DNA from: Candidatus Finniella inopinata | Lineage (GTDB): Bacteria > Pseudomonadota > Alphaproteobacteria > Paracaedibacterales > CAIULA01 | Assembly: GCF_004210305.1 (NCBI RefSeq) | Contig: NZ_SCFB01000007.1 | Coordinates: 62,001 to 126,000, forward strand | Direction: 5' to 3' | DNA length: 64,000 nt | Shown: in pieces, positions 63,974 through 64,000 of the stretch | Numbering within the stretch: position 1 is the first letter of the stretch | Layout of the letters: every line of letters begins with the position of its first letter | Notes under the pieces: model-generated | Databases searched by the model: none | What the model saw: the letters and a program-made list of their open reading frames with translations, nothing else | What the model was told of the DNA's origin: nothing | Translations under genes and position numbers: made by a program

Positions 63974-64000
63974 AGGGGGGTGGGCATTGTAAAAATACTC
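63974..64000. repeat. Right-edge partial match to the HEAT 3'-flank repeat
   Basis: A run of six G followed within about ten bases by GTAAAAATACTC matches the G-run plus GTAAAAATACTC in the repeat at 26136-26155 and, with one extra A, at 22565-22589. The window ends here, so the extent is unknown. Confidence 0.4.

Noticed and set aside
1..64000. CRISPR arrays, rRNA operon, phage structural genes or replication origin
   Set aside because: No regularly spaced repeats, rRNA motifs, capsid or tail genes apart from T6SS parts, or origin-like clusters are seen in this window.

Overview
The window looks like a chromosomal segment of an intracellular alphaproteobacterium. The evidence is alphaproteobacterial-type housekeeping genes (a rimP-nusA-infB-rbfA cluster, an ELM1-family protein, a DUF2948-like protein, nuoN, yejBE), the tail of a type VI secretion cluster, an unusually high share of secreted proteins of unknown function, and mobile or decaying DNA. 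This combination recalls Holosporales-type symbionts of protists (the Caedibacter, Paracaedibacter and Odyssella group). The assignment is an inference from gene content only; no rRNA is present.

Layout. 1-4.3 kb: 3' part of a T6SS operon, with tssM running off the left edge and then tssE. 4.3-11.2 kb: envelope and secreted proteins (outer-membrane barrel, a small membrane-anchored protein, a coiled-coil protein, a Vat-type acetyltransferase, a 998-residue Pmp/PATR beta-helix protein). 11.2-13.1 kb: minus-strand operon of an HTH protein, an unknown protein and a PhzF protein. 13.2-20.1 kb: rsmD, a secreted unknown, prs-like, a Phd/PIN toxin-antitoxin pair, ileS and an ELM1-family gene. 20-30.2 kb: a rearranged minus-strand region with a Sel1-like secreted protein, three paralogous secreted HEAT-like proteins, a secreted unknown, two partial copies of the yejE 3' end and the intact yejBE genes. 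30.4 kb: tRNA-Leu(CAA). 30.5-34.0 kb: a Pmp/PATR-type secreted-protein gene cut in two by a complete ISAs1-family element with 17-bp inverted ends and a 10-bp target duplication. 34-40 kb: prepilin peptidase, a protein with three tandem glycosyltransferase-like domains, and a secreted GH13 amylase with a CBM20-like domain. 40-43.4 kb: MFS transporter, cupin, LuxR-type regulator, then rdgB. 43.5-44.4 kb: an IS427-type IS5 element with a frameshift-split transposase. 44.4-51.6 kb: PaaK/CapK-like enzyme, TamB, ankyrin-like secreted protein, DEAD-box helicase. 51.7-52.7 kb: a secreted coiled-coil protein whose C-terminus resembles that of the IS-interrupted gene. 53-61.5 kb: rimP, nusA, infB, an Rpn-type nuclease gene wedged into the operon, rbfA, rph, nuoN. 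61.5-64 kb: DUF2948-like protein and a secreted protein that may be lipocalin-like.

How the genes fit together. Core translation, transcription, nucleotide and respiratory genes are interleaved with islands of signal-peptide-bearing proteins that could act on the host or on the cell surface: repeat proteins, tandem glycosyltransferases, an amylase and beta-helix passengers. The T6SS genes may supply one export route, but no gene here is shown to be its substrate. The most informative signals are the precise ISAs1 disruption, the yejE/HEAT segmental duplication, the triple glycosyltransferase-like protein, and a C-terminal domain apparently shared by otherwise different secreted proteins.
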